DNA of 64,000 nt from the NCBI GenBank assembly GCA_965261915.1, contig CBDHDW010000013.1, positions 1,364,001 to 1,428,000 of the forward strand, given 5' to 3'. The notes under the pieces were generated by a model. The model was given only the letters and a program-made list of their open reading frames with translations, was not told the origin of the DNA and ran no database searches. Position 1 is the stretch's first letter; every line of letters begins with the position of its first letter. A program made the position numbers and the translations under genes. Source of the stretch: JAIBDK01 sp965261915 (lineage in GTDB: Bacteria; Pseudomonadota; Gammaproteobacteria; Arenicellales; Poriferihabitantaceae). This document shows positions 1 through 9,308 of the stretch, piece by piece.

Positions 1-985
1 GAGCCAGTAATGCTTTAGCGGCAGCACCGGCATCTCCACAAATTCCGACGTCGATCTTTTTAACCAGGCCGAGCATTTTATGGTCAGCGTCAATCTGGAT
101 GATTTTCGCGTCTTGTGGCCAGTAGTCAATTCCATATTGCGGTAGCGTACCGAATGGTCCCAAACGAGTTCCCAGGGCAATAACCACGTCCGCTTTACTC
201 ATTAGTGACATCGCTGCTTTAGATCCTTGATACCCCAAAGGACCAGTCCACAAAGGATGGCTTGCCGGGAATGAGTCATTGTGCAGATAGCTGTTCACTA
301 CTGGTGCGCCGAGTCTTTCTGCCAGTGCTTTACACTCTTCAACTGCATCCGCCATGACGACACCGCCACCAGAAATGATGACTGGAAATTTTGCATTTGC
401 GATCATTTCTGCGGCGCTATTGAGTGAATCTTCGCCGCCAGGTCCTCGATCCAAACGCATTGGCGTAGGGATTTCTACATCAATATCACCATAAAAATAG
501 TCACGAGGAATATTTAACTGAGTCGGTCCGATTTCGGACAATGCGCGGTCAAAACAGCGACCAGTGAACTCCGCCATGCGCGCGGGGTTGTTTACGTGGC
601 CCTGGTATTTGACGAATTCCTGAAACATCGGAAGTTGATTGGCTTCCTGAAAGCCGCCGAGGCCCTGGCCCAGGGTGCCGGTTTCCGGCGTAATCATAAC
701 CACAGGAGAATGCGCCCAGTAAGCCGCAGCAACCGCAGTAACGCAGTTACTGATCCCTGGTCCGTTCTGACCGATCACCACACCATGACGCCCGCTTACC
801 CGCGAATAGCCGTCGGCCATATGCGCAGCGCCTTGTTCGTGAACAACCGGAATCAGTTGAATTCCTGCTGGAGCGAATATATCCATCGCATCCATAAACG
901 CTGAACCCATGATACCGAAAATTTCGGTGACGCCATTGGCGGCCATGGTTTCAACGAAAGCTTCTGAAGGCGTCATTCTTGCCAT
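1..985 (-). CDS. xsc: Sulfoacetaldehyde acetyltransferase, N-terminal part (runs off window)
   Basis: Thiamine-diphosphate enzyme that converts sulfoacetaldehyde and phosphate to acetyl phosphate and sulfite, a central step of taurine and sulfonate breakdown in the cytosol. Translation of the minus strand opens MARMTPSEAFVETMAANG, then has EIFGIMGSAFMDAMD and VVIGQNGPGISN, all close to known Xsc proteins and distinct from ordinary acetolactate synthases. About 328 residues are present; the C-terminal ThDP-binding half lies beyond base 1. The ATG at 985 has a GAGG-type ribosome site just upstream. It lies 59 bases downstream of ald in the same direction, so the two are probably co-transcribed. 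Family call is confident; substrate follows from family and neighbour. Confidence 0.9.
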   Translation of the reverse strand, partial: MARMTPSEAFVETMAANGVTEIFGIMGSAFMDAMDIFAPAGIQLIPVVHEQGAAHMADGYSRVSGRHGVVIGQNGPGISNCVTAVAAAYWAHSPVVMITPETGTLGQGLGGFQEANQLPMFQEFVKYQGHVNNPARMAEFTGRCFDRALSEIGPTQLNIPRDYFYGDIDVEIPTPMRLDRGPGGEDSLNSAAEMIANAKFPVIISGGGVVMADAVEECKALAERLGAPVVNSYLHNDSFPASHPLWTGPLGYQGSKAAMSLMSKADVVIALGTRLGPFGTLPQYGIDYWPQDAKIIQIDADHKMLGLVKKIDVGICGDAGAAAKALLA

Positions 986-1044
986 GTCATTACCTCGTCT
1001 TTTATTGAAAATTAATTAACTGTTAATACTGAAAAGAAATTGGT

Positions 1045-2163
1045 TTAGCGATTGAGTGCGGTGGCCGCGTCTACATAGTCGTAACCAAGATCGTCAGCAA
1101 CTTCTTTGTAAGTGATTTTGCCTGCGTGAACATTTAAGCCGTTGCAGAAGTGTTCATCCTCTAGCAAAGCTTGCTTCGCCCCCTTATTTGCAAGAGCGAT
1201 TGCGAACGGAAGCGTTACATTGTTTAGTGCGTAGGTTGAGGTTTTCGGTACGCCGCCTGGCATATTCGCAACACAGTAGTGAACCACATCGTCTACAATG
1301 TAGGTCGGTTCTGCGTGAGTGGTCGCACGGGAAGTTTCACAACAACCACCCTGATCAATCGCCACGTCAACAATAACGGAGCCTGGCTTCATATTCTTAA
1401 CCATTTCTGCGGTAACCAGCTTTGGTGCTTCTGCCCCAGGAACCAGAACGCCGCCGATAACCAAATCCGCACTCAAAACATGATGCTCCAGCGCATCGGC
1501 AGTTGAGAAAACAGAATTGGTAGAACGTCCAAACTGAGCCCAGTGACGCTCGATTGAATTTGGATTGTTATCCAATACCCAAACATCAGCGCCCATGCCT
1601 ACGGCAATATGGGTTGCGTGAGTTCCAACCACGCCGGCACCCAGTATGACTACCTTGGCGGGGTCAACCCCTGGAACACCGCCGAGCAGCACTCCAAGAC
1701 CGCCATGAGGTTGTTCAAGGCAGTATGCACCGGCCTGGATCGACATACGACCCGCGACTTTTGACATGGGAGCCAATAACGGCAATCCACCCATTGGTGA
1801 AGTGACGGTTTCATAAGCGACGCAAGTCGCACCGCTGTTAACCAGATCCCGGGTTTGTGCTGGATCGGGAGCAAGATGCAGATAGGTATAAAGCAGTTGT
1901 CCTTCGCGCAGCATTGCACGTTCAACAGCTTGTGGTTCTTTGACTTTAATGACCATGTCCGCTTTAGCGAAAATCTCTTCTGCGGTACTAATGACACTCG
2001 CCCCAGCTTTTTCGTATTCAGAATCCGCAGCACCAATGCCCATACCGGCATTGGTTTCAACCATCACTTGATGGCCATGTTTGATCATTTCACGAACACT
2101 GGTCGGGGTTAGACCGACACGGTATTCGTGGTTTTTAATTTCTTTTGGTACACCGACAATCAT
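1045..2163 (-). CDS. ald: Alanine dehydrogenase
   Basis: NAD-dependent oxidative deamination of L-alanine to pyruvate and ammonia. In taurine degradation it regenerates pyruvate for taurine:pyruvate aminotransferase. The protein is 372 residues, the usual family length, starting MIVGVPKEIKNHEYRVGLTP. It has the N-terminal alanine dehydrogenase/PNT fold, a Rossmann motif VILGAGVVGTHATHIAVGMG, and the DVAIDQGG region. The reading frame is open further upstream to 2247, but ATG 2163 is preferred because it has GAGG a few bases before it and matches the family N-terminus. Its position immediately before xsc supports a taurine role, although ald is also a general alanine-use gene. Confidence 0.93.
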   Translation of the reverse strand: MIVGVPKEIKNHEYRVGLTPTSVREMIKHGHQVMVETNAGMGIGAADSEYEKAGASVISTAEEIFAKADMVIKVKEPQAVERAMLREGQLLYTYLHLAPDPAQTRDLVNSGATCVAYETVTSPMGGLPLLAPMSKVAGRMSIQAGAYCLEQPHGGLGVLLGGVPGVDPAKVVILGAGVVGTHATHIAVGMGADVWVLDNNPNSIERHWAQFGRSTNSVFSTADALEHHVLSADLVIGGVLVPGAEAPKLVTAEMVKNMKPGSVIVDVAIDQGGCCETSRATTHAEPTYIVDDVVHYCVANMPGGVPKTSTYALNNVTLPFAIALANKGAKQALLEDEHFCNGLNVHAGKITYKEVADDLGYDYVDAATALNR

Positions 2164-2454
2164 GGGATAGCCTCGTCTGTTTCTCTCTTGCGGTTGTGGT
2201 TTCAGCATAATTCTGCCGAGGCCGCAAGGTATGCATTCCTCGATCAATCTTGTAGTACCAGTGGCGATTGAGCGGATAATCCAGATTAGTTAACTAACTG
2301 ATATATATCGCGAGAATTCGCGTCCTCTGGAGCATTTCCCAATTTTTAACTGACTTACCATTCGATTTGGGTGAGAATCGGATAGCTTGTTCATGGTACG
2401 CTGCTTTACCAAACAAGTGTGAAATTCAAATCGTTCAATTTAGCTGCCACCACA

Positions 2455-2970
2455 ATGAAATCAATTGATAGCACAGCGGCCCAGGAAATAATCGAAATTG
2501 TCGATGGTTATGATCGTGTCGTCAGAACCATGCAGCGTCAGGAAATGCGAAAAAAAGGGCTTTTACACCGAGTTACATATTTACTGATATTTAATTCGAA
2601 AGGCGAAATTCTGGTACAACAGCGTACAAAGACAAAAGACTGGTACCCTGGGCGCTGGGATTTCGCGGCTGGAGGCGTCGTACAGGCAGACGAGCATTAT
2701 GATTTATCCGCTGAACGCGAGTTATACGAAGAGTTGGCAATTGAAGCGACTCTGGAAAAGCAGTTTAAAATCTATTTTGAAGATAGAAGCTCCAGCCCAC
2801 ATACACGAAGTTGGGGTATGGTTTATCGATGTAACCACGAAGGGCCATTTACTTTGCAGGCAGAAGAGGTTCAATCCGTCCAGTTCATGACCGTGCAAGA
2901 AGCATTGGCGATGGACGTTGAGACCGTGACACCGGACACGCGACAAGTCTTACTGTCTTTCATTCATTAG
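2455..2970 (+). CDS. Nudix hydrolase (YfcD / IPP-isomerase-like subgroup)
   Basis: About 171 residues from ATG 2455; a GTG at 2419 is an alternative start. The Nudix box is clear: GVVQADEHYDLSAERELYEE fits G-x5-E-x7-REUxEE and supplies the metal-binding glutamates. The preceding segment (EMRKKGLLHRVTYLLIFN, then WDFAAGG) resembles the YfcD/isopentenyl-diphosphate isomerase-like subgroup, whose members hydrolyse uncharacterised diphosphates. The box has alanine where the consensus has the late glycine (EELAI). It is divergent from ald, with about 290 bases between. No substrate can be assigned from sequence. Confidence 0.8.
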   Translation: MKSIDSTAAQEIIEIVDGYDRVVRTMQRQEMRKKGLLHRVTYLLIFNSKGEILVQQRTKTKDWYPGRWDFAAGGVVQADEHYDLSAERELYEELAIEATLEKQFKIYFEDRSSSPHTRSWGMVYRCNHEGPFTLQAEEVQSVQFMTVQEALAMDVETVTPDTRQVLLSFIH

Positions 2971-2984
2971 AAAGCTTTAAACAT

Positions 2985-3110
2985 TCAGGGTAGTGCGGTT
3001 AGTCCGCCATCTGCGACTAACTCTGTGCCGGTGATATACGATGCATTATCTGAAAGCAGAAATAATGCGGCATTAGCCATGTCCTCGGCACTGCCCAATC
3101 GTTGAATTAT
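2985..3110 (-). pseudogene. C-terminal remnant of a short-chain dehydrogenase (SDR)
   Basis: Reading the minus strand from about 3110 to the TGA at 2985 gives about 40 residues: RLGSAEDMANAALFLLSD, then NASYITGTELVADGGLTAL and stop. This is the standard C-terminal end of classical SDR enzymes. No Rossmann fold, NNAG or YxxxK part exists upstream, where the frame meets a stop within about 20 codons. The fragment lies between the Nudix gene and the 3' end of the MFS gene. It is read as the tail of a deleted gene, not an expressed protein. Confidence 0.8.
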
Positions 3111-3204
3111 GAAGATACTCGAACCAGCCGTTAAAAAATCCCGTCACCGTACAAGATATTGTTTTTACAGGTAGAAGCAGACAAACTGTGATGGGCGCAG
3201 GTCA

Positions 3205-4431
3205 CTAAATATTTTTGAATTTTTTCGGTGCAAACACGGTAACGACCGTAATTGTTAGCATAAGCAGGGCGCCGTTTATCACTAATGCGGTATCCGCCCC
3301 TAGCCAACTGGACAGAATGCCAGCTTGAATATGACCAATAGGGGCAATCCCGATAGCGAAAACCCAAACCCCCATTGCTCTGCCGCGGAGACGGTCGGGA
3401 ACCAGTAGCTGCATCATACTTTGGCTCAGCACGTCCGTTGAAGCAGCCATTGCGGCAATCGCAGCAATGGCAATCACGGCCAGTGTGTAGTTTGGCGAGA
3501 GCCCAAGACCGGCAACGAACAAGCCAAAACCAAATGACAAGGCGAGATATAATTTGCCTTTGGACGAGAGCTTTAAAGCGCTGGCGAATGCGATGCCGGC
3601 AAGCATTCCACCCGCGGCTCTTGCGGTATGCATGAAGCCGAGTCCGGTAGCATCTGTTTCCAGTTTATATTTGGCCAATTCAGGTAAAGTGGTAATGAAC
3701 GAAAATCCAAATATCTCAATTGCGGCGGTAAGGGTAATCACCAGTTTCAGACTCTGGTTTTGCGATAGTTCGTTCCAGTATTCGCGGAATTGTTTTGTTA
3801 GTGTCATGGGGACAAAACCTTCGGATCTGCCGGCGTTATTTAGATTCGTCAATAACAGGAAAGCAAAAAGGTGGCCGATACACAAAATCAGGAATGCGGG
3901 GCCTGGGCCGTGATTATATAAAACAATACCAGCCAACGAAGCGCCAATGAGCTGCCCGGTACGAATAGCCAGATTCATTAAACCAAGACTGGGAACAATG
4001 TTATCCGCGCCAACCAGATCGTAGACGTAACTTAGACGAATGGGCGAGTGAATCGCCCGAAAGCTACCGCTGATAAACGTCACCATCAATAAACTGGTTG
4101 TCGTCGTAGCGGTATCCCAGGACAGATAGGCATAATAACCAAGCAGCATAACCAGCGCGAGTTCGAAAACCGGTAATAACCTGCGACGCTCAATGCGATC
4201 CGCTAATACGCCTGCGGGTGCGCCGAATACCAGCATCGGGCCGAAATAAATCGCAAGTGATACCCCGACCCAGGCGGTGGAACGGGTGATCTCATAAATC
4301 AAAAACCCGACGATAACCTGTTCCCCTGCCATGCCCATCATATTGAATAGCGAACTGGCCCACAGTTTTCGGTAGTCCCGTAATCGAATAGCGGGATTGG
4401 AAATAATTCGATTAAATCCGTTTAATATCAA
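3205..4431 (-). CDS. MFS transporter (EntS/MFS_3-like)
   Basis: A 408-residue inner-membrane protein with about 11-12 hydrophobic segments by eye. A loop between early helices (GVLADRIERRRLLP) resembles the MFS motif A. The N-terminal RLRDYRKLWASSLFNMMG and overall pattern fit the MFS_3/EntS group of exporters. The start at 4431 is TTG; no ATG is near the natural N-terminus. No neighbour indicates the substrate. It could export a siderophore, drug or metabolite. Confidence 0.75.
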   Translation of the reverse strand: MILNGFNRIISNPAIRLRDYRKLWASSLFNMMGMAGEQVIVGFLIYEITRSTAWVGVSLAIYFGPMLVFGAPAGVLADRIERRRLLPVFELALVMLLGYYAYLSWDTATTTTSLLMVTFISGSFRAIHSPIRLSYVYDLVGADNIVPSLGLMNLAIRTGQLIGASLAGIVLYNHGPGPAFLILCIGHLFAFLLLTNLNNAGRSEGFVPMTLTKQFREYWNELSQNQSLKLVITLTAAIEIFGFSFITTLPELAKYKLETDATGLGFMHTARAAGGMLAGIAFASALKLSSKGKLYLALSFGFGLFVAGLGLSPNYTLAVIAIAAIAAMAASTDVLSQSMMQLLVPDRLRGRAMGVWVFAIGIAPIGHIQAGILSSWLGADTALVINGALLMLTITVVTVFAPKKFKNI

Positions 4432-4514
4432 AATTCAATATATCGTCGAAGGAACCGGGTTCGGTGATGGCTGCTGATTAATTGAAATTCAGTATGGATA
4501 TTTCCGTTACCAAA

Positions 4515-4649
4515 TTACCAAAACGTGTCGGGTTGACCATTCATTTCGATAGCGAAACTCGATTCGATGGCGGTTACTAAACTTCCGGTATCGGATAAGC
4601 CCGATATCGGGGCGGTCAAAAAGGCAATAGCCAGAACAATTCGTTTCAT
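4515..4649 (-). CDS. Small putative secreted peptide (44 aa)
   Basis: A short reading frame from ATG 4649 to TAA 4515. It begins MKRIVLAIAFLTAPISGLSD, a good Sec signal peptide (KR, hydrophobic core, small residues), followed by about 24 polar residues ending DTFW. It lies upstream of, and in the same direction as, the MFS gene. No strong ribosome site is visible. It may be a genuine small exported peptide or the front of a decayed secreted protein. It is the only coding candidate in the 4432-4808 gap. Confidence 0.35.
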   Translation of the reverse strand: MKRIVLAIAFLTAPISGLSDTGSLVTAIESSFAIEMNGQPDTFW

Positions 4650-4808
4650 GGGAAAGAGAAGAATTAAACCGATGAGTGATTTTGGAATTATCGCTCATTT
4701 TAGAGAGATGAATTCAGGTTTTTGCATTTGAGCTTTTGATCCTGTGCGCAGGCAGGGTATATTTGGCACCATGGAAAACAATGAACCTGTTCAAGAGCGA
4801 GATTTAAT

Positions 4809-7268
4809 ATGACATCAGAATTACCCGGAAAAGCCAGTGCCGTTATTATCGGTGGTGGCGTAATCGGTTCCAGCGTGGCTTATCATCTGGCGAAACTGGG
4901 CTGGAGCGCTGTCGTTTTGCTTGAACGGCAGCAGTTTGGTTCTGGTACCACCTGGCATGCTGCCGGGCTCATTGGCACCATGCGTGCCAATGAGAGCCAT
5001 GCAAAGCTGGCTGAATATTCGATGTCGCTTTTACGGGAAATAGAACAGGAAACGGGGCAGTCTACCGGATTTAAACAAGTGGGGTCATTATCCATCGCCC
5101 ACAGCGAAGGTCGTTTCGAAGAACTCAAACGCGTTGCATCCATGAACAATGCTTTTGGCGTTACTCAGGTTGATATCATTACCCCGGATGAAATAAAGGA
5201 AAAATATTCGTTCCTTGAAACCGGCGATCTTCTGGGCGGATCCTGGGTTGAGCACGACGGTTATGCCAGCCCCGTTGATGTGACCGCAGGATTCGTCAAA
5301 GGAGCGCGAAACCGCGGAGCGTTGTGTCTGGAAGGTGTAAAAGTAACGGATGTCATTGTCGAAAATGGCAAGGTTGCAGGGGTGAGTACAGATCAGGGTG
5401 ATATTGCCACCGAATACGTCGTGAATTGTGCCGGTATGTGGGCCCGCGATGTCGGAAAAATGGCAGGTGTCAACGTGCCGCTGCACGCAGCAGAGCATTA
5501 TTATGCTGTTACCGAAAAGCTGGATGATTTGCCGCTCGATCTACCGGTTATGCGTGATCATGATAAATGTGCATATTACAAGCAGGATGCGGGCAGTTTG
5601 TTGGTTGGTCAGTTCGAACCCAATGCAGTACCGTGGGGACAGAACGGTATTCCCGAAGATTTTTGTTTTGATGAAATTGACGGTCATTTCGATGAGCAAA
5701 TGATGCCGGTACTCGAAGATGCGATGGAACGGGTTCCGATGCTGCAAAATGTAGGATGGCGCAAATTCTTTTGTGGACCTGAAAGTTTTACCCCGGATGA
5801 TCAATTCCATATTGGTGAAGCTGCGGAAGTGAAAAACTTTTTTGTCGCCGCAGGGTTGAATTCTACCGGAATTCAAAGCTCTGGCGGTGTTGGCAAGGCG
5901 CTTTCCGAATGGATGGATCTGGGATATGCCCCGCTGGATCTTTGGGGCAATGATATTCGCCGTATGTATTCATTCCAGGGAACACAGCAATATATTGAGA
6001 ATCGGGTTAGTGAAACCCTGGGATTGTTGTACGACAACCACTGGCCCTACAAACAGATGGAAACTTCGCGTAATGTCCGACATTCGCCGATTCATGAAAA
6101 ATTAGTCGCGCACAATGCCTGTTTTGGCGAGGCTGCTGGTTGGGAACGCCCTAACTGGTTCGCACCAGAAGGAATTGAGCCAAAATACGAATACCGTTTT
6201 GGCAAGCAGAACTGGTTTGAATATTCCGCATCTGAGCATCAGGCCTTTCGTGAAAATGTAGCCTTGTTTGATCAAAGCAGCTTTTCCAAATACCTGGTAC
6301 AGGGCAAAGACAGCTGTGCGGTCTTGCAAAGAATTTCTACTGCCAACGTCGATGTGCCGGAGGGAAAAATGGTTTACACCCACTGGTTAAACGAGCGCGG
6401 CGGAATCGAAGCTGATCTCACAGTGACTCGTCTGGAGGAAAACAGGTTTCTTGTGGTAAGCGCCGCTGCGGTCACCAATAAAGATCTGGACTGGCTGGCG
6501 AAAAATACACCTGCTGATGCGTTTTGTACGGTCACTGATGTTACCAATAGCTGGGCAGTTTTCGGCGTTATGGGTCCGCAAAGCCGAAGTTTGTTAACCG
6601 GTGTATTGGGTATCGATATGAATGCCGACGAATTCCCCTTCGGTATGTCGAAACCTATTGAGCTTGGCTGTGCTGTTGGGCGCGCGGCTCGAGTATCGTT
6701 TGTTGGGGAACTGGGTTGGGAATTGTATATTCCAACCGACATGGCGCGCCATGGTTTTGACACACTCTGGCAGGCGGGCGAACAGTACGGATTGAAGTTG
6801 GCGGGTTTACATTCCCTGGATAGCGGACGAATCGAGAAAAAATTTATTCACTTTGGACACGATGTGGCCGACGAGGATACACCGCTTGAATGCGGTTTGG
6901 GATTTGTTTGTGATTTAAACAAAGATATTGCGTTTATCGGCCGTGATGCAATTATGAAACAAAAGGATACGGCTAGCTGGAAAGGTAAGCGTATGGTGCA
7001 GTTCCTGTTGTCTGATCCAGAAGAAGTCCTGTATCACCACGAACCCATCATCCGCGATGGTGAGCTGGTTGGGCATCTTACTTCAGGGAATTATGGTCAT
7101 ACTCTGGGTGGTGCAGTGGGCCTGGGATACGTGTATTTTGATGGTGGGGTAGATGCTGATTACGTGAATTCCGGATCATTCGAGATCGAGGCTGGTGGAC
7201 GAAAAGTACCCGCGAAAGCCAGTTTAACGGCAATGTACGATCCTAAAGCGGAGCGGATGCGGGGGTAA
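4809..7268 (+). CDS. FAD-dependent dimethylglycine/sarcosine dehydrogenase-like protein with GcvT domain
   Basis: 819 residues. The N-terminal half is a DAO-type FAD domain with VIIGGGVIGSSVAYHLAK near residues 12-29, followed by GTTWHAAGL, whose His50 corresponds to the covalent-flavin histidine of mammalian dimethylglycine dehydrogenase. A central FAO_M-type linker follows. The C-terminal 380 residues are a GcvT/aminomethyltransferase fold that binds tetrahydrofolate. Such enzymes oxidatively demethylate N-methylated glycines and pass the one-carbon unit to folate. The exact substrate (dimethylglycine, sarcosine or a related amine) cannot be fixed. The MFS carrier downstream may import it. 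Confidence 0.85.
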   Translation: MTSELPGKASAVIIGGGVIGSSVAYHLAKLGWSAVVLLERQQFGSGTTWHAAGLIGTMRANESHAKLAEYSMSLLREIEQETGQSTGFKQVGSLSIAHSEGRFEELKRVASMNNAFGVTQVDIITPDEIKEKYSFLETGDLLGGSWVEHDGYASPVDVTAGFVKGARNRGALCLEGVKVTDVIVENGKVAGVSTDQGDIATEYVVNCAGMWARDVGKMAGVNVPLHAAEHYYAVTEKLDDLPLDLPVMRDHDKCAYYKQDAGSLLVGQFEPNAVPWGQNGIPEDFCFDEIDGHFDEQMMPVLEDAMERVPMLQNVGWRKFFCGPESFTPDDQFHIGEAAEVKNFFVAAGLNSTGIQSSGGVGKALSEWMDLGYAPLDLWGNDIRRMYSFQGTQQYIENRVSETLGLLYDNHWPYKQMETSRNVRHSPIHEKLVAHNACFGEAAGWERPNWFAPEGIEPKYEYRFGKQNWFEYSASEHQAFRENVALFDQSSFSKYLVQGKDSCAVLQRISTANVDVPEGKMVYTHWLNERGGIEADLTVTRLEENRFLVVSAAAVTNKDLDWLAKNTPADAFCTVTDVTNSWAVFGVMGPQSRSLLTGVLGIDMNADEFPFGMSKPIELGCAVGRAARVSFVGELGWELYIPTDMARHGFDTLWQAGEQYGLKLAGLHSLDSGRIEKKFIHFGHDVADEDTPLECGLGFVCDLNKDIAFIGRDAIMKQKDTASWKGKRMVQFLLSDPEEVLYHHEPIIRDGELVGHLTSGNYGHTLGGAVGLGYVYFDGGVDADYVNSGSFEIEAGGRKVPAKASLTAMYDPKAERMRG

Positions 7269-7293
7269 AACCACGCTTGATTACCGTCAAACT

Positions 7294-7343
7294 GGTTTAC
7301 TCAACATTCATAGAGACTGGTTGAGCTATAGATTGAGTAAACC
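7294..7343. repeat. 11-bp perfect inverted repeat with 28-nt loop
   Basis: GGTTTACTCAA at 7294-7304 is the exact reverse complement of TTGAGTAAACC at 7333-7343. It sits between the dehydrogenase stop and the MFS start. No T-run follows, so it is not a typical intrinsic terminator. A regulator-binding pair or mRNA-stabilising structure is possible. Confidence 0.5.
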
Positions 7344-7399
7344 GTTAGAGAAGAATGGGCATTTCTACCTTTCTTTCCACAACCATAGCTTGTTACTGA

Positions 7400-8599
7400 A
7401 TGCCTAAAGTATCGGATCGATCAAAAAGAAACTCGTTGCTGGCGTGCTGCGGAGCCCATGCAATTCAGGACGGCTTGGTCGCTTTGCAATACGTTTTGCT
7501 ACCGGTTCTGGCGGTTCAATTCAATCTAAACTATTCACAGGTTGGTTTTTTACGGGCGATTGGCCATACCGCGATGACTGTGCTGGAAATTCCTGCCGGC
7601 ATACTTGCTGAGAAATGGGGGGAACGAAAACTTCTGGCGTTTGGTCTGGTTTGTGCTGGAGCTGGTTATCTTGGAATAGCACAGTCGAGCAGCTTTTTTT
7701 GGATAGCTGTTTGTTTGCTGGTCGCTGGGGTCGGTGCGGGATTTCAGCATTCCCTATCCTCGGCAATTATTGTCCGGGTGTTTGGTGAAGACGGGAAGCG
7801 ACAGTCTCTGGGAAATTACAACGCTTCCGGGGATGGCGGAAAGCTTGCTTTTACCGGCATATTTAGTTTTGGAATGGGGCTCGGGGTAGCCTGGGATTTT
7901 ATTGTCATGTTATTGGTGGCAACCTCAGTAATCCTGGGGCTGTTTGTTTTAAAGCTCGTTCAGAAAAATCAAAAAAGCAGATCCGAACCAGATGAAGATG
8001 CCTATCCAGATAGCGATACGCCCGCAAACAATAGTTGGGGAATTAAACGGCCCCGGCAGTTTCGAACTTTAGCGATGGTGGTTTTTCTCGATAGTCTGGT
8101 TCAAGCCGTATTTCTGACATTTCTCGGATTTATTATGCTGCAGAAAGGTGCCAGTGCAACCCAGGCTTCATTGGCTGTTGTGGTCGCGTTAGTGGGCGGC
8201 ATGGCGGGGAAATTTGTTGCCGGGGGATTTGCCCAACGATTTGGTGATCGGACAACATTCCGAGTGATGCAGTTTCTGGCGATCCTCGGATTATGTCTGC
8301 TTATTTATCTGCCGGTTTCGGCGCTCTGGGTAGCACTGCCATTGATCGGTGTCGTGATACAGGGCACCTCTACCGTAACCTACGGTTCCGTTTCCGGTTT
8401 TTTGCATGTTGACAAACAATCCCGTGGATACGCTCTAATTTACAGTTTTTCCAGTATTTCTTCTGTTGTCGGGCCGTTTATTTTGGGTATGCTCGCTGAC
8501 TTTACAGATTTGTATGCCGTTATTTGGGTACTAATCGGTGTTACTTTTGTCTCGATTTTACTGAGTCATGTGCTAGGCCGCAATTCGCATAAGACTTGA
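7400..8599 (+). CDS. MFS transporter (FSR-like)
   Basis: 399 residues with about 12 hydrophobic segments by eye and a cytoplasmic acidic loop (SRSEPDEDAYPDSD) in the middle, where the two six-helix halves join. ILAEKWGERKLLAFG matches the loop 2-3 MFS motif. The N-terminal CCGAHAIQDGLVALQYVLLP resembles the fosmidomycin-resistance-like (Fsr) group. It is 131 bases downstream of the dehydrogenase in the same direction, so it may carry that enzyme's substrate or product. This is inferred from position only. Confidence 0.75.
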   Translation: MPKVSDRSKRNSLLACCGAHAIQDGLVALQYVLLPVLAVQFNLNYSQVGFLRAIGHTAMTVLEIPAGILAEKWGERKLLAFGLVCAGAGYLGIAQSSSFFWIAVCLLVAGVGAGFQHSLSSAIIVRVFGEDGKRQSLGNYNASGDGGKLAFTGIFSFGMGLGVAWDFIVMLLVATSVILGLFVLKLVQKNQKSRSEPDEDAYPDSDTPANNSWGIKRPRQFRTLAMVVFLDSLVQAVFLTFLGFIMLQKGASATQASLAVVVALVGGMAGKFVAGGFAQRFGDRTTFRVMQFLAILGLCLLIYLPVSALWVALPLIGVVIQGTSTVTYGSVSGFLHVDKQSRGYALIYSFSSISSVVGPFILGMLADFTDLYAVIWVLIGVTFVSILLSHVLGRNSHKT

Positions 8600-8684
8600 C
8601 CTTGGGAGTGCTCTCAAATTTACCAATTTAAACGATAATTCGAATACACTTCGCTTCAAAATTTATCCAGCCAGACATTACTCA

Positions 8685-9308
8685 ATGATGATAGAAAAGG
8701 ACAAAGTTGCCGAGCTGCATTACAAGTTGTACGAAGGTGATACGCTACTGGAGGATTCCGCGAAAGGTGATCCATTGCTGTATCTTCACGGCCACGGCGG
8801 AATTTTTGAAAAAATCGAAAGGGCGCTCGATGGAAAACAAAAAGGGGACTCACTGGAAGTAACTTTGCAGCCGTTTGAGGCATATGGAGAACGTCAGGAT
8901 AACGCTGTCCAGCGAGTTCCGATCAAATATCTGATGCCGAAGAGAAAACCGCGTGTGGGTGAAGTGTTTCAGGTTAATACTGAAAATGGGCCAACACAGG
9001 TGCTGATACTTAAGCTCGGCAAGTTCAATGTGGATGTGGATTTAAACCATCCGTTTGCAGGTAAGGTTTTGCGATTTGAAATAGACATTCGCGGGGTTCG
9101 AGAAGCCAGTAAAGCGGAACTTGACCACGGCCATGCCCATTGCTGGCGGGCATCAACACTAACAATATGGTCTGTACGTTCTGACTCAGCGAAAACGTTG
9201 TATCGGACGGTGAAGCGTCAATTTCGAGCAACCTGTCGCAAGCCGTTTATCATCAAACCAGGGTTGACAGTTTTTCTATGCCTTCCTCTATTCTGCTGGT
9301 CGGGATAG
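8685..9308 (+). CDS. FKBP-type peptidyl-prolyl isomerase, SlyD-like, with frameshifted tail
   Basis: The first 152 residues are a SlyD-type FKBP with inserted-flap arrangement: LHYKLYEGDTLLEDSA, the flap around LNHPFAGKVLRFEIDI, and the end ELDHGHAH. The family acts as a proline isomerase, chaperone and metal binder through a His-rich tail. In this frame the tail continues as about 55 unrelated residues and runs into the 3' end of the next gene. If the T at 9141 is skipped, the tail reads AGGHQH and stops at 9162, a typical SlyD-like ending. So a one-base insertion or sequencing error probably created the extension. The core is confident; the natural end is probably 9162. Confidence 0.8.
   Translation: MMIEKDKVAELHYKLYEGDTLLEDSAKGDPLLYLHGHGGIFEKIERALDGKQKGDSLEVTLQPFEAYGERQDNAVQRVPIKYLMPKRKPRVGEVFQVNTENGPTQVLILKLGKFNVDVDLNHPFAGKVLRFEIDIRGVREASKAELDHGHAHCWRASTLTIWSVRSDSAKTLYRTVKRQFRATCRKPFIIKPGLTVFLCLPLFCWSG

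Noticed and set aside
7294..7343. Terminator after the dehydrogenase
   Set aside because: The repeat has a long loop and no T-run.
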